A DNA stretch of 48,083 nt from Candidatus Omnitrophota bacterium (lineage in GTDB: Bacteria > Omnitrophota > Gorgyraeia > Gygaellales > Profunditerraquicolaceae). The notes below the pieces were generated by a model. It was not told where the DNA came from and did not search any database. It saw only the letters and a program-made list of their open reading frames with translations. Below are positions 1-8,357 of the stretch, one piece after another. The translations under genes were made by a program, and so were the position numbers. Numbering within the stretch: the first letter of the stretch is position 1; the number at the start of each line of letters is the position of its first letter. Location of the stretch: NCBI GenBank assembly GCA_028715415.1, contig JAQURX010000014.1, positions 1-48,083 of the forward strand. Direction: 5' to 3'.

Positions 1-1787
1 CTACGGTAAACGGGGCGATTCTTTTCCATGAGCGATTCGTGGGGAATCCTTTGGTATATTGCGGCACAGTTGGGATTATGCCTGAGGATAAATCTTTTAA
101 AGAGACGAAAGAAGGCGATTTGATTGTTGTTGTAGGCGGCAGGACAGGCAGGGACGGAATACACGGCGCAACATTTTCTTCCGGTGAGCTTACCCATGAA
201 TCAGAGACGGTTTCAAGTGGGGCAGTGCAGATTGGAAACCCCATTCAGGAAAAAAAGATGGCTGATACCATTTTGCAGGCGCGCGATAAGAATTTATATA
301 ATGCAATCACAGATTGCGGGGCAGGAGGATTATCAAGCGCGGTTGGAGAGATGGGCGCTGAATTAGGAGCAAGGGTTGACTTGGAAAAAATCCCGAAAAA
401 ATATTCCGGCCTCTCTTATATGGAAATCTGGATCTCCGAATCCCAAGAGAGGATGGTTTTAGCAGCGCCGAAAGATAAAATTAATGAGTTAATTGAACTT
501 TTTGATAAAGAGAATGTGGAAGCAACCGTAATCGGAGAGTTTGTAAAAACCGGAAAGCTTGAACTTTATTATGAAGGAAACCTTGTATGCAATCTGCATA
601 TGGATTTCCTGCATGAGGGCATCCCTAAAACAGAGAAGAAAGCAGTTTATATCCCCCAAAAACACAAAGAACCGAAAAATTCCTGCAAGAAAGATTTAAC
701 TGAATATCTTTTTAAATTACTTTCTCATTATGATACTTGTTCTAAAGAATGGGTTATAAGGCAGTATGATCATGAGGTGCAGGGTGGGTCTATTTTAAAA
801 CCACTTAGCGGCATTGCAAATGACGGCCCGTCTGATGCAGCGGTGGTAAAGCCGCTTTTGGACAGCCCAAAGGGCCTCATTATATCAAACGGAATTAATT
901 TTCGTTTTGGGTTGATTGACCCTTATTGGATGGCAGCTTCTTGTATTGATGAGGCTTTGCGCCAGATAATTGCAAGCGGTGGCTCATTGGAGAAGATAGC
1001 GATTTTAGATAATTTCTGTTGGGGAAATCCTGATAAGCCGGATAGGCTGGGTAGTTTAGTAAGAGCAGCATATGGCTGTTATGATATGTCAAAAGGCTTT
1101 GGAGTTCCTTTTATTTCCGGAAAGGACAGCCTTTATAATGAATACACAGTAAATAAAAAGTCTCTTTCCATCCCCGGGACTCTTTTAATCTCTGCAATCG
1201 GAGTTATGGATGATGTAGGGAAAACCGTTTCAATGTATGCAAAAGAAGAGGAAGATTTATTATATATTGTTGGAGAGACCTTTGATGAACTCGGAGGCTC
1301 TCATTATTATGATATTTTAGGCGCAATTGGCAATAATGTTCCGAAAGTTAATTTGAAAAAAGCAAAAGCAATTTTTGATAGCCTTAGCAAAGCTTCTTCT
1401 TTAGGGTTTATCCGTGCTATGCATGATTGTTCTGACGGTGGGCTTGCGGTAGCTTGTGCAGAAATGGCTTTTTCCGGCGCCTTGGGGATGGATGTATTTT
1501 TGAAGGAAGTTCCGTTTCAGAAGTCACAAGGTCACAAGGTCACAAGGTCACAAGTTAATCGCAATGATACGGTATTGTTCTCAGAATCTAATTCAAGGTT
1601 TATTGTTGAGGTGAGTAAAGAGAAACAAAAAGAATTTGAACAAACCTTGAAAGGAATTCCTTTCGGATTAATCGGCTGCGTTAATAAAAATAATAATTTT
1701 AATGTTTATGGCATAGATGGCGAGATTTGTATAAAATCCGATATTAAGAAATTAAAAGAAGCGTGGCAGAAGCCGTTACGTTGGTAA
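1..1787 (+). CDS. purL: Phosphoribosylformylglycinamidine synthase (PurL), 5'-truncated by window edge
   Basis: This is the synthetase subunit that makes formylglycinamidine ribonucleotide (FGAM) from FGAR, ATP and glutamine-derived ammonia in purine synthesis. The reading frame is open from base 3, so the N-terminus lies outside the window and about 594 residues remain. Conserved PurL blocks are visible: the GGRTGRDGIHGATFSS segment near the start, the ITDCGAGGLSSAVGEMGAELGA segment, the FISGKDSL block and the MHDCSDGGLAVACAEMAF block near the C-terminus. There is no fused glutaminase domain, and a separate purQ lies downstream. One oddity is four tandem copies of the 8-mer GTCACAAG at 1523-1554, which encode a short Gln/Lys/Arg-rich insert just before the conserved NRNDTVLFSES block. 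The gene ends 25 bp before the LOG-family gene and is clearly operonic with it. Confidence 0.95.
   Translation, partial: TVNGAILFHERFVGNPLVYCGTVGIMPEDKSFKETKEGDLIVVVGGRTGRDGIHGATFSSGELTHESETVSSGAVQIGNPIQEKKMADTILQARDKNLYNAITDCGAGGLSSAVGEMGAELGARVDLEKIPKKYSGLSYMEIWISESQERMVLAAPKDKINELIELFDKENVEATVIGEFVKTGKLELYYEGNLVCNLHMDFLHEGIPKTEKKAVYIPQKHKEPKNSCKKDLTEYLFKLLSHYDTCSKEWVIRQYDHEVQGGSILKPLSGIANDGPSDAAVVKPLLDSPKGLIISNGINFRFGLIDPYWMAASCIDEALRQIIASGGSLEKIAILDNFCWGNPDKPDRLGSLVRAAYGCYDMSKGFGVPFISGKDSLYNEYTVNKKSLSIPGTLLISAIGVMDDVGKTVSMYAKEEEDLLYIVGETFDELGGSHYYDILGAIGNNVPKVNLKKAKAIFDSLSKASSLGFIRAMHDCSDGGLAVACAEMAFSGALGMDVFLKEVPFQKSQGHKVTRSQVNRNDTVLFSESNSRFIVEVSKEKQKEFEQTLKGIPFGLIGCVNKNNNFNVYGIDGEICIKSDIKKLKEAWQKPLRW
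1523..1554 (+). repeat. 8-bp x4 tandem repeat inside purL
   Basis: Four perfect head-to-tail copies of GTCACAAG lie within the purL reading frame. The unit length is not a multiple of three, so gain or loss of one unit would shift the frame upstream of the conserved C-terminal part. In its present state the frame is intact. Similar 7-bp repeats occur inside purQ and purD. Confidence 0.95.
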
Positions 1788-1812
1788 TAAAAGAGAAAAA
1801 ACAGGAGAGAGG

Positions 1813-2472
1813 ATGAGTAAAGCCAAAAAGATTAATCAGGTTGAGGATAATTTTACTAAAGATGATACTTGGAGAGTGTTTAAGATTATGTCGGAATTTG
1901 TCGAGGGTTTTGAGGTTCTTTCTTCTGTGGGCAAGGCTGTTTCAATCTTCGGCGGCAGCAGAATTAAGCACCACGATAAATATTACAAGTTAGCTCAGGA
2001 TACAGCTTATCTTTTGGCTAAAGAAGGCTATGCGATTATTACAGGAAGCGGCCCAGGGATTATGGAGGCAGGTAACAAAGGAGCAAAGCTTGCCAAGGGT
2101 AAGTCTATCGGATTAAATATCCAGATACCTACCGAGCAAAAGCCAAACAAATACGTAGATACATTATTAGATTATCATTATTTCTTTGTGCGCAAGGTTA
2201 TGTTTGTAAAATATGCCAAGGCGTTTGTGATTATGCCCGGAGGATATGGGACATTGGATGAATTATTTGAGTCGTTAAATTTAATCCAGACCGGCCGCAT
2301 TGGGAAATTTCCGGTTATCCTGATGGGTAAGGAATATTGGAAAGGAATGCTTGAGTGGATGCATGGCACTCTTTTAAAGCACGGCGCAATAATAAAAGAA
2401 GATTTGGGGATTTTTAAAGTAACGGATAATCCGAAGGAAGTTGTGCAGATAATTAAAAAGTTCTATTCATAA
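1813..2472 (+). CDS. LOG-family nucleotide phosphoribohydrolase-like protein
   Basis: This 219-residue Rossmann-fold protein belongs to the LOG ('lysine decarboxylase-like', YgdH/YvdD) family, whose characterised members hydrolyse the N-glycosidic bond of nucleoside 5'-monophosphates. The family signature PGGYGTLDELFE is present at about residues 142-153, and the nucleotide-binding loop ITGSGPGIMEAGNKGA at about 76-91. The start at 1813 follows a GGAGAGAGG-type ribosome site. It sits between purL and purQ with gaps of 25 and 5 bp, so it is co-transcribed with purine synthesis genes. A role in purine nucleotide salvage or housecleaning is a reasonable inference, but the substrate cannot be read from the sequence. 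Confidence 0.88.
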   Translation: MSKAKKINQVEDNFTKDDTWRVFKIMSEFVEGFEVLSSVGKAVSIFGGSRIKHHDKYYKLAQDTAYLLAKEGYAIITGSGPGIMEAGNKGAKLAKGKSIGLNIQIPTEQKPNKYVDTLLDYHYFFVRKVMFVKYAKAFVIMPGGYGTLDELFESLNLIQTGRIGKFPVILMGKEYWKGMLEWMHGTLLKHGAIIKEDLGIFKVTDNPKEVVQIIKKFYS

Positions 2473-2477
2473 AAATT

Positions 2478-3260
2478 ATGTCAACACCAAAAGTTTGCGT
2501 ATTAAGGACTGCAGGGACAAATTGCGATAAGGAAACTGCTTTTGCTTTTCAAAAGGCAGGAGCGGAAACGGAATTGGTGCATGTAAATTATCTTATATCA
2601 AAAGAAAAAAATCTTTCGGATTACCAGATTCTGGCTTTGCCCGGAGGGTTTAGTTATGGCGATGACATTGCTTCGGGAAAAGTCTTGGCAAATGAACTAA
2701 GGACAAAATTATCGGAACCTTTAAAGAAATTTATCCAAGACGGAAAACTGATTATTGGAATTTGTAATGGTTTTCAGGTTTTGGTTAAAAGCGGGTTTTT
2801 GCCCGGGAATGATGAATTAAAACAAGATACAAGTTTAATCATTAATGATTCGGGTAAATTTGAAGACCGTTGGGTATATTTAAGGGCACAAGACACAAGG
2901 CACAAGTGTGTATGGGCAAAAAATATACCGGAGGTAATTTATCTTCCGGTTGCTCATGGAGAAGGAAAGTTTGTTACAAAAGATAAGGCGGTTTTAGAAA
3001 AATTAAAGAATAACGGGCAGGTGGTTTTCCAATATTGTAATGAAAAAGGAAATTTTTCAGGATATCCTGAAAACCCCAATGGTTCGGTAGATAATATCTC
3101 CGGAATTTGTGATGAAACAGGAAGAATCTTAGGGCTTATGCCGCATCCAGAAAGGCACATTGATTCTAAACAGCATCCGAGATGGACGGCAGTAAAAGCG
3201 AATAAAGAGGCAGATGGGTTACAGATTTTTAGAAATGGTGTTGAATATTTTAAAACTTAA
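2478..3260 (+). CDS. purQ: FGAM synthase glutaminase subunit PurQ
   Basis: This is a class I glutamine amidotransferase of 260 residues that supplies ammonia to PurL. The nucleophile elbow GICNGFQVL carries the catalytic Cys, and the His-Glu pair appears as MPHPERH near the C-terminus. The oxyanion region (LPGGFSYGDDIASGKVLANEL) and VAHGEGKF are also typical. The start ATG at 2478 lies 5 bp after the LOG gene and has no strong Shine-Dalgarno sequence. A 7-bp x3 GCACAAG-like repeat at 2886-2906 encodes a basic insert (RAQDTRHK). It falls between the glutaminase core and the HGEGKF motif, so it probably sits in a surface loop. Confidence 0.95.
   Translation: MSTPKVCVLRTAGTNCDKETAFAFQKAGAETELVHVNYLISKEKNLSDYQILALPGGFSYGDDIASGKVLANELRTKLSEPLKKFIQDGKLIIGICNGFQVLVKSGFLPGNDELKQDTSLIINDSGKFEDRWVYLRAQDTRHKCVWAKNIPEVIYLPVAHGEGKFVTKDKAVLEKLKNNGQVVFQYCNEKGNFSGYPENPNGSVDNISGICDETGRILGLMPHPERHIDSKQHPRWTAVKANKEADGLQIFRNGVEYFKT
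2886..2906 (+). repeat. 7-bp x3 imperfect tandem repeat inside purQ
   Basis: The units are GCACAAG, ACACAAG and GCACAAG, together 21 bp and therefore frame-neutral (7 codons). It resembles the CACAAG core of the repeat in purL and is related in spacing to that in purD. Confidence 0.85.
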
Positions 3261-3269
3261 GGAGCCAAA

Positions 3270-4676
3270 ATGAGCGGCATCTTTGGAGTTGTTTCTAAGG
3301 GAAATTGTATGGAAGATTTGTTTTACGGGACTGATTACCACTCGCATTTAGGTTCCCAATTCGCAGGGCTTGCTGTAATGGGAGATGAATTAGTGCGTAA
3401 GATTCATGATATAAGAGGGAGCCAGTTTAAGGCAAAGTTTTTTGAAGATTATCTAAAAATGTCTGGCAATAAAGGGATAGGCGTAATAAGCGCGAAAGAT
3501 GAACAGCCGATTGTAATAAATTCTAAATTCGGCCCTTTCGCGATTATTACAAATGGATATATTGATAACGCGCGTGAGTTGACAGATGAGTTATTTAAGC
3601 AAGGTAAATCTTTTAGTGAGGTTACCGACGGCGGAGTAAATCAGACAGAATTAGTTGCTAAGCTTATTATCTGTGGAAAAGATATTGTTGGCGGCATAGA
3701 ACTTATGTTTTCAAAAATTAAAGGAGCCTGTTCTTTGCTTTTGTTGAACAAAGACGGAATTTATATCGCCCGTGACAAGTGCGGGAATACTCCTTTGGTA
3801 ATCGGCCAGTATAAAGATGCCTGGGCAGTTACTTCCGAGACATCGGCTTTTAGTAATTTAGGTTTTGAGATAAAAAAATACGTCGGCCCGGGTGAAATAA
3901 TTTTTCTGGATGAGTCTGGGATGAAGACTGAGAAGAAAAGCAATAAGTGTAGTCAAATTTGTTCATTCTTGTGGATTTATACCGGATTTCCCGCTTCTTC
4001 TTATGAGGGGATAAATGTAGAAGTGGTTAGGGAAAGATGCGGAAAGTGCCTGGCAAAAGGGGATAATGTAAAAGTTGATATTGTCGCCGGCATTCCGGAT
4101 TCAGGAACAACTCATGCGATTGGTTATTCTATGGAATCAAGAGTTCCTTATAGAAGGCCGTTAGTTAAATATACTCCGGGTTTTGACCGCAGCTATATCC
4201 CTGCGTCTCAAGAAAGGCGCGATTTGGTTGCCAGGATGAAATTGTTGCCGGTTGCTGATATTATTAAAGATAAGAAAATTGTTTTTTGTGATGATTCAAT
4301 AGTAAGAGGGACGCAGCTAAAGAATTACACAATTCAAAAGCTAAAAGAATGCGGGATAAAAGAAATACATTTCAGGATTGCCTGCCCTCCTTTAATGTTC
4401 CCCTGCAAGTTTAATTTTTCAACCCGTACTTTAAATGAATTGGCAGCCCGTCGGGCGATAAAGGCAATTGAAGGGAAGGAATTAAATGATCCTAGCCCGT
4501 ATTTAGATGAGAAATCAGCAAAACACAAGAAGATGGTGGATTGGATTGCCAATGATATGGGAGTTACCACTTTAAAATACCAGAAATTGGATGATATGGT
4601 TAATGCAATTGGCCTGCCTAAGAAAGATTTGTGCCTATATTGCTGGACCGGCAAAGAGCCAAGCGAAAGAGAGTAG
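3270..4676 (+). CDS. PurF paralogue with Ser in place of the N-terminal catalytic Cys
   Basis: This 468-residue protein has the whole two-domain plan of glutamine PRPP amidotransferase: an Ntn-type glutaminase domain (about 1-230) and a phosphoribosyltransferase domain with the PRPP loop VFCDDSIVRGTQ (about residues 351-362). The usual N-terminal Cys nucleophile is replaced: the protein begins MSGIFGV, so Ser would be residue 1 after Met removal. Cysteines matching the Fe-S ligands of Bacillus-type PurF appear retained (QICSF, MFPCKF and the CLYC pair at the C-terminus). A Shine-Dalgarno AAGGAG precedes the ATG. It lies 3 bp upstream of a canonical purF. It may be a regulatory partner, an ammonia-dependent enzyme or a Ser-type Ntn hydrolase; the sequence does not decide between these. 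Confidence 0.88.
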   Translation: MSGIFGVVSKGNCMEDLFYGTDYHSHLGSQFAGLAVMGDELVRKIHDIRGSQFKAKFFEDYLKMSGNKGIGVISAKDEQPIVINSKFGPFAIITNGYIDNARELTDELFKQGKSFSEVTDGGVNQTELVAKLIICGKDIVGGIELMFSKIKGACSLLLLNKDGIYIARDKCGNTPLVIGQYKDAWAVTSETSAFSNLGFEIKKYVGPGEIIFLDESGMKTEKKSNKCSQICSFLWIYTGFPASSYEGINVEVVRERCGKCLAKGDNVKVDIVAGIPDSGTTHAIGYSMESRVPYRRPLVKYTPGFDRSYIPASQERRDLVARMKLLPVADIIKDKKIVFCDDSIVRGTQLKNYTIQKLKECGIKEIHFRIACPPLMFPCKFNFSTRTLNELAARRAIKAIEGKELNDPSPYLDEKSAKHKKMVDWIANDMGVTTLKYQKLDDMVNAIGLPKKDLCLYCWTGKEPSERE

Positions 4677-4679
4677 GTT

Positions 4680-6143
4680 ATGAAGAATAAAAAATATGTG
4701 AGGCAGGATTTAGATAATTCACCGCATGAGTATTGTGGTTTATTCGGAATTTATAATCATAAACAGGCAAGCTGGCTTACCTATCTTGGTTTGTATGCTC
4801 AGCAGCATAGAGGCCAGGAAGCATGCGGGATTGTCTCAAATAATAAGGGAGTTTTGTCAATCCATAAGAATATGGGTTTAGTCAGCGACGTATTTAATGA
4901 AGAAGTTTTGAATAGATTAAAAGGGGACATGGCTGTTGGGCATGTTCGGTATTCTACGACCGGCTCAAGTGTTTTAAAGAATGCCCAGCCTTTATTAATT
5001 GATTACGCAAAAGGCTCAATTTGTATTGCGCATAACGGGAATTTGATTAACTCGCTTTCTTTGCGCCAATATCTGGAAAAACACGGTTCAATCTTCCAGA
5101 CAACTACAGATTCTGAATTGATTATCCATCTAATGGCAAAGGCGCGTTCGCGCGATTTAGAGGAAAGTTTAATCTATGCTTTAAGAAGGATAAGGGGCGC
5201 ATATTCTTTGGTGATGATGAATAATGATAATTTAATCGGCGTGCGCGATCCTCTGGGTTTTCGTCCGTTGGTTTTAGGTAAGCTGGGTAATTCTCTTTGT
5301 CTTGCTTCAGAAACAAGCGCGCTTGATTTAATTGGTGCAAATTTAGTGCGCGAGATTGAGCCTGGAGAAATCGTCTTTATAAATAAGAAGGGTTTAAAAT
5401 CAGTTAAGCCGAAAGAGTTCCACCGGGAAGGAAAACACGCATTTTGTTCATTTGAGCATATTTATTTTTCCCGTCCGGATTCAATTGTGTTTGGCGAGAC
5501 AGTGCATACTGTAAGAAGAAAGCTGGGTGCACAGCTTGCTAAAGAATATCCAATAGAGGCTGATTTTGTTGTTCCAGTGCCAGATTCCGGATTTTCCGCT
5601 GCAATGGGATATTCGCAGGAGTCCGGCATTCCTTTGGAAATGGGGATTATCAGGAATCATTATGTGGGCAGGACATTTATCCAACCAGCGCAGGACACAA
5701 GAGACTTGGGTGTAAAGGTAAAATTTAATATTTTAAAGGATGTCTTAAAAGGCAAAAGAATAATTGTTGTTGATGATTCAATTGTAAGGGGGACAACTTC
5801 AAAGATCCGTGTGCGCAATTTACGTAAAGCTGGAGTTAAAGAAGTGCATCTTATGATTTCCTGCCCTGCGCATAAATTCCCATGTTTTTACGGGATTGAC
5901 TTTCATCGCTCAAATGAATTAATCGCAAATAGGTATGAGTCAATTGAAAAAATCCGCCAGTATTTAGAGGTTGATACTTTGGGATATTTAAGCCTTGAGG
6001 GTATGCTTAGTTGTTTTAAATGCCCGAAAAATAGCTATTGCACTGCTTGCTGGACGGGAAAATATCCGTTAATTGCTGAAAAGAAGCATAGTAAATTTTC
6101 GCTTGAGCTGCGTTGCTGCGGGCAAGGCGAATTAAATGTATAA
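4680..6143 (+). CDS. purF: Amidophosphoribosyltransferase PurF
   Basis: This is the first committed enzyme of purine synthesis, transferring glutamine-derived ammonia to PRPP to give phosphoribosylamine. It has 487 residues. An 18-residue propeptide precedes CGLFGI, so Cys19 becomes the N-terminal nucleophile after processing, as in Bacillus-type enzymes. The GHVRYSTTGSS and IAHNGNL blocks of the glutaminase domain and the PRPP loop IIVVDDSIVRGTTSK (about 360-374) are intact. Candidate 4Fe-4S ligands are seen in HAFCSFEHIYF, FPCFYGID and the final CTAC. It is separated by 3 bp from the Ser-variant paralogue, so the two are probably translated together. Confidence 0.97.
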   Translation: MKNKKYVRQDLDNSPHEYCGLFGIYNHKQASWLTYLGLYAQQHRGQEACGIVSNNKGVLSIHKNMGLVSDVFNEEVLNRLKGDMAVGHVRYSTTGSSVLKNAQPLLIDYAKGSICIAHNGNLINSLSLRQYLEKHGSIFQTTTDSELIIHLMAKARSRDLEESLIYALRRIRGAYSLVMMNNDNLIGVRDPLGFRPLVLGKLGNSLCLASETSALDLIGANLVREIEPGEIVFINKKGLKSVKPKEFHREGKHAFCSFEHIYFSRPDSIVFGETVHTVRRKLGAQLAKEYPIEADFVVPVPDSGFSAAMGYSQESGIPLEMGIIRNHYVGRTFIQPAQDTRDLGVKVKFNILKDVLKGKRIIVVDDSIVRGTTSKIRVRNLRKAGVKEVHLMISCPAHKFPCFYGIDFHRSNELIANRYESIEKIRQYLEVDTLGYLSLEGMLSCFKCPKNSYCTACWTGKYPLIAEKKHSKFSLELRCCGQGELNV

Positions 6144-6162
6144 AAATATATGAGGATGAGCA

Positions 6163-7179
6163 ATGAAAAAATTAACTTATAAAGATTCCGGGGTTGATAT
6201 TAAGAAGGCAAGCGAGTTTAAAAAAAATATTAAGGCTTTAGTGCGGTCTTCTTTTAATAGCGGGGTTTTAAAAGATATCGGTGGGTTTGGAAGCTTCTTT
6301 GCGCTGGACTCAAAGAAATATAAAGAGCCGGTATTGGTTTCCTCAACCGACGGGGTGGGGACAAAACTTAAAATAGCTTTACTTGCCAATAAGCATGATT
6401 CTGTCGGGATTGATTTGGTGGGGATGAATGTAAATGATATTTTATGCACGGGTGCCGAACCGCTTTTTTTCCTTGATTATATTGCCTCTGCAAAATTAAA
6501 ACCGAATGTTTTACTCCAGGTGGTCAAAGGGATTAATATTGGATGCATCCAGTCAGGCTGTGCTTTGGTCGGTGGTGAAACTGCAGAGATGCCGGGGATG
6601 TATAAACCCGGAGAATATGACTTAGCGGGATTTTGCGTTGGAGCTGTAGATAAAAGTAAGGCAATTGACGGCAAAGATATTGAAGTTGGGAATTTAGTTA
6701 TCGGCCTTGAGTCAAACGGGATTCATTCCAACGGTTATTCTTTGGTAAGAAAAGTTTTTTCTGAAAAAGAGCAGGTCCGTATGAGTAAGGAATTGCTTAG
6801 GCCGACACGGATTTATGTAAAGCCGGTTTTAGATTTAATCAAAGCTTTAGGTTCCGGTGAAAAAGGCGCAATTAAAGGGATTGCGCATATTACAGGCGGG
6901 GCTTTTTACGACAAGATTGCAAGGATATTGCCGGATAATATGAATGTCAGGATTAAGAAAAACTCCTGGCCGGTCCAGAAAATCTTTCAATTAATGCAGA
7001 ATAAAGGGAATATTGATGATAAGGAAATGTTCCATACTTTTAATATGGGCATTGGCATGGTTTTAATGGTTCCTGCCGGAAACGCTGCAAAGGTAATTGA
7101 GAATTTAGCAAATTCCGGATTAAGAAGCTGGGTTATTGGTGAAGTTATAAAGGGTCGTAAGGAAGTTGAGATTGTTTGA
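6163..7179 (+). CDS. purM: Phosphoribosylaminoimidazole synthetase PurM
   Basis: This is AIR synthetase, which closes FGAM to aminoimidazole ribonucleotide using ATP. At 338 residues it has the usual length. Motifs include the VSSTDGVGTKLKIA block (about 59-72), DLVGMNVNDILCTGAEPLFF, GGETAEMPGMY (about 137-147) and AHITGGAFYDKI. A GAGGATGAG Shine-Dalgarno-like stretch precedes the ATG. It lies 19 bp after purF. The cluster is interrupted after purM by the SPFH gene and the repeat-flanked orphan, and resumes at purD. Confidence 0.97.
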   Translation: MKKLTYKDSGVDIKKASEFKKNIKALVRSSFNSGVLKDIGGFGSFFALDSKKYKEPVLVSSTDGVGTKLKIALLANKHDSVGIDLVGMNVNDILCTGAEPLFFLDYIASAKLKPNVLLQVVKGINIGCIQSGCALVGGETAEMPGMYKPGEYDLAGFCVGAVDKSKAIDGKDIEVGNLVIGLESNGIHSNGYSLVRKVFSEKEQVRMSKELLRPTRIYVKPVLDLIKALGSGEKGAIKGIAHITGGAFYDKIARILPDNMNVRIKKNSWPVQKIFQLMQNKGNIDDKEMFHTFNMGIGMVLMVPAGNAAKVIENLANSGLRSWVIGEVIKGRKEVEIV

Positions 7180-7205
7180 AAGGGTAGTTAAATAGGAGGT
7201 GCTTC

Positions 7206-8084
7206 ATGAATTGGATGTATCTTGGAATAACTATAGCAATAGTTTTGTTTTTATCAGGAATTAGAATCGTTCGTCCTACACACAGAGGCCTTATTGAGAG
7301 GTTTGGAAAGTATAGCCGTTTTGCCAATCCGGGTTTTAATTGGATTTTTCCGGTAATTGAGAATATATATCAGGTAAATATTACCGAGCAGATGGTCGAT
7401 GCTGAGCCGCAGGAAATTATCACTAACGATAATCTTAATGCAAAGGTAGATGCGCAGGTTTATTTTAAGGTTACTCCTGAAGAACTGAAAGTAAAGAATG
7501 CAATATATAATGTAAATAATTATCAATATCAGATTGTAAATCTCGCACGGACTACACTGAGAAATATTATCGGTACCTTGACTTTAAAGTCAGCAAATAG
7601 TGAGCGTGGCAAGATCAACGCGGAATTACATAGAACGCTGATGGAAGAAACTGCAAGCTGGGGGATTGAAATTGTAAGAACCGAATTAAAAGAAATTGAC
7701 CCGCCCAAAGATGTTCAGGAAACCATGAATAAGGTTGTTAAGGCAGAGAATGAAAAGATTGCTGCTGTTGATTTTGCAACAGCTACAGAAACCGCTGCTG
7801 ATGGGCAGAAGAGAGCAGAGATTAAGAAAGCAGAAGGTATTAAACAGGCAAGAATTTTGCAGGCAGAAGGTGAAGCTGAGGCAATTAAGCTTGTAAACGA
7901 AGCAGCAGAACATTATTTTGTAGGAAACGCGCAAGTATTAAGAAAGCTTGAAGCAGTTGAACATGCGCTTGCAAATAATGCGAAAATAGTTGTTCCTTCT
8001 AACACAGAATTAGTAAATGTAATTGGTGAAATGGCAGGCTTCCTGCCGCTTAAGAGAGATACAAAGGAAGATTCAAAGAAATAA
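7206..8084 (+). CDS. SPFH/band-7 (slipin-like) membrane protein
   Basis: This 292-residue protein has an N-terminal membrane segment (about 4-20), the stomatin/prohibitin core beginning IVRPTHRGLIERFGKY, and a C-terminal Ala/Glu/Lys-rich coiled-coil region (about 175-235, KKAEGIKQARILQAEGEAEA) typical of the slipin/QmcA group. Such proteins form oligomeric membrane microdomain scaffolds, often with NfeD proteins or FtsH-type proteases; neither partner is nearby. A strong Shine-Dalgarno (AGGAGGT at 7195-7201) fixes the start. It lies 26 bp after purM, so it is probably transcribed with it, although no metabolic link is apparent. Confidence 0.92.
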   Translation: MNWMYLGITIAIVLFLSGIRIVRPTHRGLIERFGKYSRFANPGFNWIFPVIENIYQVNITEQMVDAEPQEIITNDNLNAKVDAQVYFKVTPEELKVKNAIYNVNNYQYQIVNLARTTLRNIIGTLTLKSANSERGKINAELHRTLMEETASWGIEIVRTELKEIDPPKDVQETMNKVVKAENEKIAAVDFATATETAADGQKRAEIKKAEGIKQARILQAEGEAEAIKLVNEAAEHYFVGNAQVLRKLEAVEHALANNAKIVVPSNTELVNVIGEMAGFLPLKRDTKEDSKK

Positions 8085-8094
8085 ATTTGTTCTT

Positions 8095-8336
8095 TTAATG
8101 AATCTGTCGTTTTTCTCGCTCAGGTAGATTTTGCCCCGCCTTTGGCGGGGCCGCCAAAGGTCTTTCGCATTTCGGTGGCTGCTGAACTCGCGCCTCGTGT
8201 TCTCACTCGGCGCTCGAACAGCATCGCCATCCCGATATTGCCGCGCCCGGTCGGTCGCGGCATCGGGATTCCCTCAATGCTCAAGCTGCTTTGGCTAAAA
8301 TCTACATTCGCTCGAACAAACAACAGATTCATTAAA
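8095..8336. repeat. Structured repeat element A (imperfect terminal inverted repeats around GC-rich hairpins)
   Basis: The left arm (8095-8135, starting TTAATGAATCTG) and right arm (8293-8335, ending CAGATTCATTAA) are imperfect inverted copies of about 41 bp, sharing TTAATGAATCTGT at the outer ends and TAGATTTT near the inner ends. Three further hairpins lie inside: GCCCCGCC-TTT-GGCGGGGC at 8133-8152, a GCTG..CGCC / GGCG..CAGC stem at about 8179-8223, and CCCGAT..GCCGCG / CGCGGC..ATCGGG at about 8230-8267. The folded form would be a cloverleaf-like structure. The interior is visibly much more GC-rich than its neighbours. A related left arm recurs at 47956-47997. No protein is encoded. Confidence 0.85.
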
Positions 8337-8357
8337 TTAGAAGTAAGGAAAGTTAAA

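Noticed and set aside
8120-8332. Minus-strand frame inside repeat A
   Set aside because: It lies entirely in the structured repeat, has no ribosome site and no recognisable protein features.
8142-8357. Upstream extension of the orphan gene frame into repeat A
   Set aside because: The extension translates GC-rich repeat hairpins into basic low-complexity sequence; ATG 8358 with AAGGAAAG is the better start.
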